Assembly: GCA_965250105.1 (NCBI GenBank)
Contig: OZ252290.1
Coordinates: 2,542,001-2,606,000, forward strand
Direction: 5' to 3'
Origin: JBCBSK01 sp965250105
GTDB taxonomy: Bacteria; Pseudomonadota; Alphaproteobacteria; Rhizobiales; Tepidamorphaceae
DNA length: 64,000 nucleotides
Part shown: in pieces, positions 60,552 through 64,000 of the stretch
Layout: every line of letters begins with the position of its first letter
Numbering within the stretch: position 1 is the stretch's first letter
Made by a program: the position numbers and the translations under genes
The notes under the pieces: model-generated
The model's database searches: none
What the model was told of the DNA's origin: nothing
What the model saw: the letters and a program-made list of their open reading frames with translations, nothing else

Positions 60552-61282
60552 TGGCCGAGCCAGCCCAGAACGGCATCGACGCTGGTCGCCTCGGCGCGCT
60601 CCGGCAGGGCGGGCCGGTCGATCATGATGACCGATATGCCGCGATCCCGCGCCGCGTCGATCTTGGCGCGGGCGCCCTTGCCGCCGGCATTGCGCGAGAC
60701 GACGAGATCGATGTCATGCGCCGCCATCAGCGCGCTGTCATCGTCAAGCGTGAACGGCCCGCGCGACAATTCGACATGCATGCGCGGAAAGGCCGGCGGC
60801 GTGGCCGGCGGATCGACCAGCCGCAGCAGGTAGAAATGCTGGGGATGCGCCTCGAACAGTGGCAGATACATGCGCCCGACGGCCAGCATGACGCGGCGCG
60901 CCGGGCCGGCCAGCGCATCCGCCGCCGCCGCCATGTCCGGCACACGCCGCCAGCTGTCGCCGGGCTGCTCGGTCCAGGGCGGACGGCTCAGCGCGATCAG
61001 CGGCACTCCGGCCCTGGCGCAGGCCGCCACCGCGTGAGCGCTCATCTGGGCGGCGAAGGGATGAGTCGCGTCGACGACATGCGTCACCGCATTGTCCTCG
61101 AGATAGGCGGCGAGCCCATCGATGCCGCCGAAACCGCCCATGCGCCGGGGCAGCGGCTGCCGCGCCGGGCGCTCGACGCGGCCCGCGAAGGACACCACGC
61201 CCTCTATCCCGCCCGCATGCAGGGCCGCGCACAAGGCGGTCGCTTCGGCGGTGCCGCCAAGGACGAGGACATTGACTGGCAT
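60527..61282 (-). CDS. cobK: Precorrin-6A reductase
   Basis: A 251-aa protein with VNVLVLGGTAEATALCAALH, the strand VVDATHPFAAQMSAHAV, PLIALSRPPWTEQPGDSWRR and DLVVSRNAGGKGARAKIDAA, diagnostic of CobK/CbiJ. It reduces precorrin-6A to dihydro-precorrin-6 with NADPH. It is antisense in the operon: its 3' end overlaps cobJ by 25 bases and its ATG shares two bases with the cobL ATG (CATG at 61280-61283). AGGA lies ten bases upstream, inside the antisense of cobL codons. It cannot be controlled by the riboswitch transcript in cis. Confidence 0.94.
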   Translation of the reverse strand: MPVNVLVLGGTAEATALCAALHAGGIEGVVSFAGRVERPARQPLPRRMGGFGGIDGLAAYLEDNAVTHVVDATHPFAAQMSAHAVAACARAGVPLIALSRPPWTEQPGDSWRRVPDMAAAADALAGPARRVMLAVGRMYLPLFEAHPQHFYLLRLVDPPATPPAFPRMHVELSRGPFTLDDDSALMAAHDIDLVVSRNAGGKGARAKIDAARDRGISVIMIDRPALPERAEATSVDAVLGWLGHQDTRRGV

Positions 61283-62480
61283 GGCTGAGGGGTCCTGGCT
61301 GACGATCGTCGGTATCGGCGAAGATGGACCCGAAGGGCTGACGCCGGCAAGTCGTGTCGCGCTCGATAGGGCCGAGATCGTGATGGGGCCACCGCGCCAT
61401 CTCGACCTGTTGCCCGACCTCGATGCCGAACGCCGGGTCTGGCCGGTTCCCTTCGCCGATGGCCTGCCGCTTCTGATGGACCTGCGCGGCCGCCGGGTCG
61501 TGGTGCTCGCTTCCGGCGATCCGTTCTGGTTCGGCGCCGGCGGCGTGATCGCCCGGCACCTGGCGGCCGGCGAATGGCGGGCCCTGCCCGGGCCGTCGAC
61601 CTTCTCGCTCGCGGCGGCGCGTCTCGGCTGGCCGCTCGAGACCACCGTCTGTCTCGGCCTGCACGCAGCGCCCCTGTCACGGCTCAGGCCGCATCTCGCC
61701 CCCGGCATCCGGATGATCGTTCTCATTCGTGACGGCGCGGCGCTGGTGCCATTGGCGAACTATCTCGCGGAAACCGGCTTCGGCGCGACGGTGCTCACGG
61801 TGATGGAGCGGCTGGGTGGACCCCGCGAGCGCGTGACGGAAGCCATGGCAAATGATCTGCCCGACCGCGTGTTTCAGCATCCGCTCTGTGTCGCGATGAC
61901 CGTGGCGGGCAATGGTCCGGCCGTTCCGGCCTGTTCCGGCCGGCCCGATACGCTGTTTGAGCATGACGGCCAGATCACCAAGCGACCGACACGCGCGCTG
62001 ACCTTGTCGGCGCTCGCGCCGAAACCCCACGAACGGCTTTGGGACATCGGTGGCGGGTCGGGATCGATCGCCATCGAATGGCTTCTGGCGCATCCGACGA
62101 CCGAAGCGGTCAGCATCGAGGCGCGCGCGGATCGGGCCGAGCGCATCCGCTGCAATGCGGAGCAATTGGGCGTCGACCGGCTTCAAGTCGTCACCGGCAT
62201 GGCGCCGCAAGCGCTCGACGGGCTCGACAAGCCCGACGCGGTCTTCGTCGGCGGCGGGCTGTCGGCCGAACTGTTCGACCACCTTAGCGCGATACTGCCG
62301 GCCGGCACGCGCCTCGTCGCCAATGCGGTCACGCTTGAAAGCGAGGCGCTTCTCGTTCAAAGGCAGCGGCGGCTGGGCGGCGACCTCCTGCGGATCGACC
62401 TCGCGCGGGCCGCCCCGATGGGGCAGAAACAGAGCTGGCGGTCGGCCTATCCGATCGTGCAATGGAGCGTCGTTCTATGA
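61281..62480 (+). CDS. cobL: Precorrin-6Y C5,15-methyltransferase (decarboxylating)
   Basis: A 399-aa fusion of two methyltransferases. The N-terminal CbiE-like domain (residues about 5-200) has TIVGIGEDGPEGLTPASRVA and VLASGDPFWFGAGGVIARHL. The C-terminal CbiT-like domain (about 220-395) has ERLWDIGGGSGSIAIEWLLA and DAVFVGGGLSAELFDHL. It adds methyls at C5 and C15 and decarboxylates the C12 acetate. GAGGA lies about ten bases upstream, within cobK on the other strand. It ends with an ATGA overlap to cobE. Confidence 0.95.
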   Translation: MAEGSWLTIVGIGEDGPEGLTPASRVALDRAEIVMGPPRHLDLLPDLDAERRVWPVPFADGLPLLMDLRGRRVVVLASGDPFWFGAGGVIARHLAAGEWRALPGPSTFSLAAARLGWPLETTVCLGLHAAPLSRLRPHLAPGIRMIVLIRDGAALVPLANYLAETGFGATVLTVMERLGGPRERVTEAMANDLPDRVFQHPLCVAMTVAGNGPAVPACSGRPDTLFEHDGQITKRPTRALTLSALAPKPHERLWDIGGGSGSIAIEWLLAHPTTEAVSIEARADRAERIRCNAEQLGVDRLQVVTGMAPQALDGLDKPDAVFVGGGLSAELFDHLSAILPAGTRLVANAVTLESEALLVQRQRRLGGDLLRIDLARAAPMGQKQSWRSAYPIVQWSVVL

Positions 62481-62845
62481 TCGTCGCAGGGTTCGGATTT
62501 CGCGCCAAGGCGACACGCGACAGCCTGGCCGACGCGCTCGACCGCGCGGCAGCGGGCCGGCGCCCCCAGGCACTGGCGACGGTTGCCGAGAAAGCGGACG
62601 CGACGGCGCTTGTGGCGCTTGCCGCCGACCTCGCTCTGCCGATCCTGAGCGTCTCGGCCGAAGCGCTCGCCCGTCAGGACACGCCAAGCCTGTCATCGGC
62701 GTCGATCGACGCCCATGGCACGGGGAGCGTCGCCGAAGCAGCCGCCCTGGCAGCCGCTGGCCCCGGCGCCCGGCTCGTCGCGCCGCGATCCATATCCCAC
62801 GACAGGTTGGCGACCTGCGCGCTGGCCATCGGACATGCCGCATGA
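62477..62845 (+). CDS. cobE: CobE / CbiG C-terminal-domain protein
   Basis: A 122-aa protein that corresponds to the C-terminal domain of CbiG: VAGFGFRAKATRDSLADALD at the start, LPILSVSAEALARQDTPSLS in the middle, GSVAEAAALAAAGPGARLVA near the end. CobE is needed in the aerobic pathway, but its exact step is not settled. It overlaps cobL and cobM by four bases on each side. Confidence 0.9.
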   Translation: MIVAGFGFRAKATRDSLADALDRAAAGRRPQALATVAEKADATALVALAADLALPILSVSAEALARQDTPSLSSASIDAHGTGSVAEAAALAAAGPGARLVAPRSISHDRLATCALAIGHAA

Positions 62846-63636
62846 CCGTTCATTTCATCGGCGCCGGGCCGGGCGCGCCGGATCTTCTCACCTTGCGCGG
62901 CCGCGATCTGATCGCAGCCTGTCCGGTCTGCCTCTATGCCGGGTCGCTGGTGCCCGAAGCGGTTCTGGCCCATTGCCCGGAGGGCGCGCGCATCATCAAT
63001 ACCGCGCCGATGGATCTCGATGCGATCATCGCCGAAATGCGGACAGCCCATGAAGCCGGTCGGGACGTGGCGCGGCTTCATTCCGGCGATCTGTCGGTCT
63101 GGTCGGCGATGGGCGAACAGATCCGCCGCCTGCGTCTCGACGGCATTCCCGTCACCGTGACGCCGGGCGTGCCGTCCTTCGCCGCCGCCGCCGCGGCGCT
63201 CGACGCCGAACTGACGCTGCCGGGCCTGGCGCAGTCTGTGGTCCTGACGCGAACGCCGGGCCGTGCCACCTCGATGCCCGAGGGCGAAACGCTTGAACGC
63301 TTCGGCGCCACCGGCGCGACGCTCGCCATCCATCTGTCGATCCAGAACCTGTCCCAGGTCGTCGCCGACCTGATACCCTGCTATGGCGCCGACTGTCCCG
63401 TCGCCGTCGTCTACCGCGCGAGCTGGCCGGACCAGCGGATCGTGCGGGCGACGCTGGCGACGATCGAAGAGACCGTCGATGCCGGCATCACGCGCACCGC
63501 CATCATCCTCGTCGGCCGGGTTCTCGGCGATCCGGGCTTCGGTGAATCGCGGCTCTACGCGGCCGACTACGATAGGCGCTACCGCCCGCAATCGGCGGAC
63601 AGCCCATGGCTCGACTGGAAGGACGGCGATGACTGA
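62842..63636 (+). CDS. cobM: Precorrin-4 C11-methyltransferase
   Basis: A 264-aa tetrapyrrole methylase: VHFIGAGPGAPDLLTLRGRD, PVCLYAGSLVPEAVLAHCPE, VARLHSGDLSVWSAMGEQIR and TVTPGVPSFAAAAAALDAEL. It methylates precorrin-4 at C11 to precorrin-5. ATGA overlap with cobE; cobB starts within its last codons. Confidence 0.96.
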   Translation: MTVHFIGAGPGAPDLLTLRGRDLIAACPVCLYAGSLVPEAVLAHCPEGARIINTAPMDLDAIIAEMRTAHEAGRDVARLHSGDLSVWSAMGEQIRRLRLDGIPVTVTPGVPSFAAAAAALDAELTLPGLAQSVVLTRTPGRATSMPEGETLERFGATGATLAIHLSIQNLSQVVADLIPCYGADCPVAVVYRASWPDQRIVRATLATIEETVDAGITRTAIILVGRVLGDPGFGESRLYAADYDRRYRPQSADSPWLDWKDGDD

Positions 63637-64000
63637 TCCGCACGTTTTCCCGCCCGGCATCATGATCTCCGCCCCGTCGTCCGGCACCGGCAAGACCACC
63701 GTCATGCTGGGGCTGTTGCGGGCACTCGCCGATGACGGCCTGGCCGTGCAGCCGTTCAAGAGCGGGCCGGACTATATCGATCCGGCCTTCCATCTCGCGG
63801 CCGCCGGACGCGCCTCGTTCAACATGGATAGCTGGGCGATGGACGACGCGCTGCTCGGCGCCATCGCCGCCAAGGCCGGCGGCGCCGACATCGCCGTCGC
63901 AGAAGGGTCGATGGGTCTTTATGACGGGGTCGCCACGCGCGGTCGCGCCGGTTTCGGGTCGAGCGCCGAAACCGCCCGGAAAATGGGCTGGCCGGTGGTG
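63629..64000 (+). CDS. cobB: Hydrogenobyrinate/cobyrinate a,c-diamide synthase, N-terminal part
   Basis: The first 124 codons are in the window; the gene runs off the right edge. It has the dethiobiotin-synthetase-like P-loop SAPSSGTGKTTVMLGLLRAL (residues about 14-33), PFKSGPDYIDPAFH and VAEGSMGLYDGVATRGRAG. CobB amidates the a and c side chains with glutamine and ATP before cobalt insertion by CobNST. GGAAGGA precedes ATG 63629; it overlaps cobM by 8 bases. Confidence 0.95.
   Translation, partial: MTDPHVFPPGIMISAPSSGTGKTTVMLGLLRALADDGLAVQPFKSGPDYIDPAFHLAAAGRASFNMDSWAMDDALLGAIAAKAGGADIAVAEGSMGLYDGVATRGRAGFGSSAETARKMGWPVV

Overview
The window reads as a chromosomal segment of a high-GC alphaproteobacterium, most likely a Hyphomicrobiales (rhizobial-type) organism. 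Pointers are the BA14K-domain protein, DUF6665- and DUF6476-like proteins, the aerobic cobGHIJKLEMB-style cobalamin genes, a BLUF photoreceptor, a rhizobial-type outer membrane protein, SerC of the rhizobial type and RpoH. I see no transposase, prophage, integrase or CRISPR array. The only mobile-looking DNA is short palindromic intergenic repeats.

Layout. 1-8.3 kb: small conserved and exported proteins (partial secreted protein at the left edge, SAF-domain dehydrogenase plus DUF6665-like gene, BA14K protein, MBL-fold hydrolase, an unusual Gly-rich cold-shock protein, two small exported proteins with an RNase T2, a cupin, a BON-LysM protein). 8.6-16.2 kb: a membrane EAL phosphodiesterase with a degenerate GGDEF, paaX, then the phenylacetyl-CoA epoxidase operon paaAB-[exported protein]-paaCDE. 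16.2-23 kb: BLUF protein and divergent response regulator, DUF6476-like gene, rluD-like synthase, rpoH, a peroxiredoxin, and an enoyl-CoA hydratase/TetR pair with a perfect operator-like palindrome. 23.3-30.4 kb: cyanide-insensitive-type bd oxidase (cioAB), serA and serC, an outer membrane beta-barrel protein and a TPR protein. 30.7-35.2 kb: an NAD-dependent formate dehydrogenase made of two genes, with the NuoE-like and NuoF-like subunits fused. 35.3-46.5 kb: beta-propeller protein, MOSC protein, clpB, agmatine deiminase, class III cyclase, alpha/beta hydrolase, NTF2-like and GNAT proteins, then tRNA-Ile2(CAT).

46.8-64 kb is a cobalamin island with two cobalamin riboswitches. The first precedes btuF, an uncharacterised DUF6925-like gene, cbiB and cobC. 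The second precedes DUF1636-cobW-cobN-cobG-cobH-cobI-cobJ-cobL-cobE-cobM-cobB, and cobB runs off the right edge. cobO is divergent from the second riboswitch. cobK is antisense inside the operon: its 3' end overlaps cobJ and its start codon shares bases with the start codon of cobL. Together these genes give corrin-ring methylation, ring contraction, cobalt insertion (CobN), side-chain assembly and cobalamin uptake. cobA, cobF, cobQ, cobP/U, cobS/T and btuCD are not in the window.

Most notable: the first riboswitch has one peripheral arm expanded to about 155 nt (about 55 nt in the second) by two nested palindromes. One of these is a copy of a 67-bp repeat also present beside the tRNA. An uncharacterised exported protein is translationally coupled inside the paa operon, and the cold-shock protein carries a disordered Gly/Tyr/Arg-rich N-terminal domain. 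All functional calls are from reading the sequence; no database search was run.
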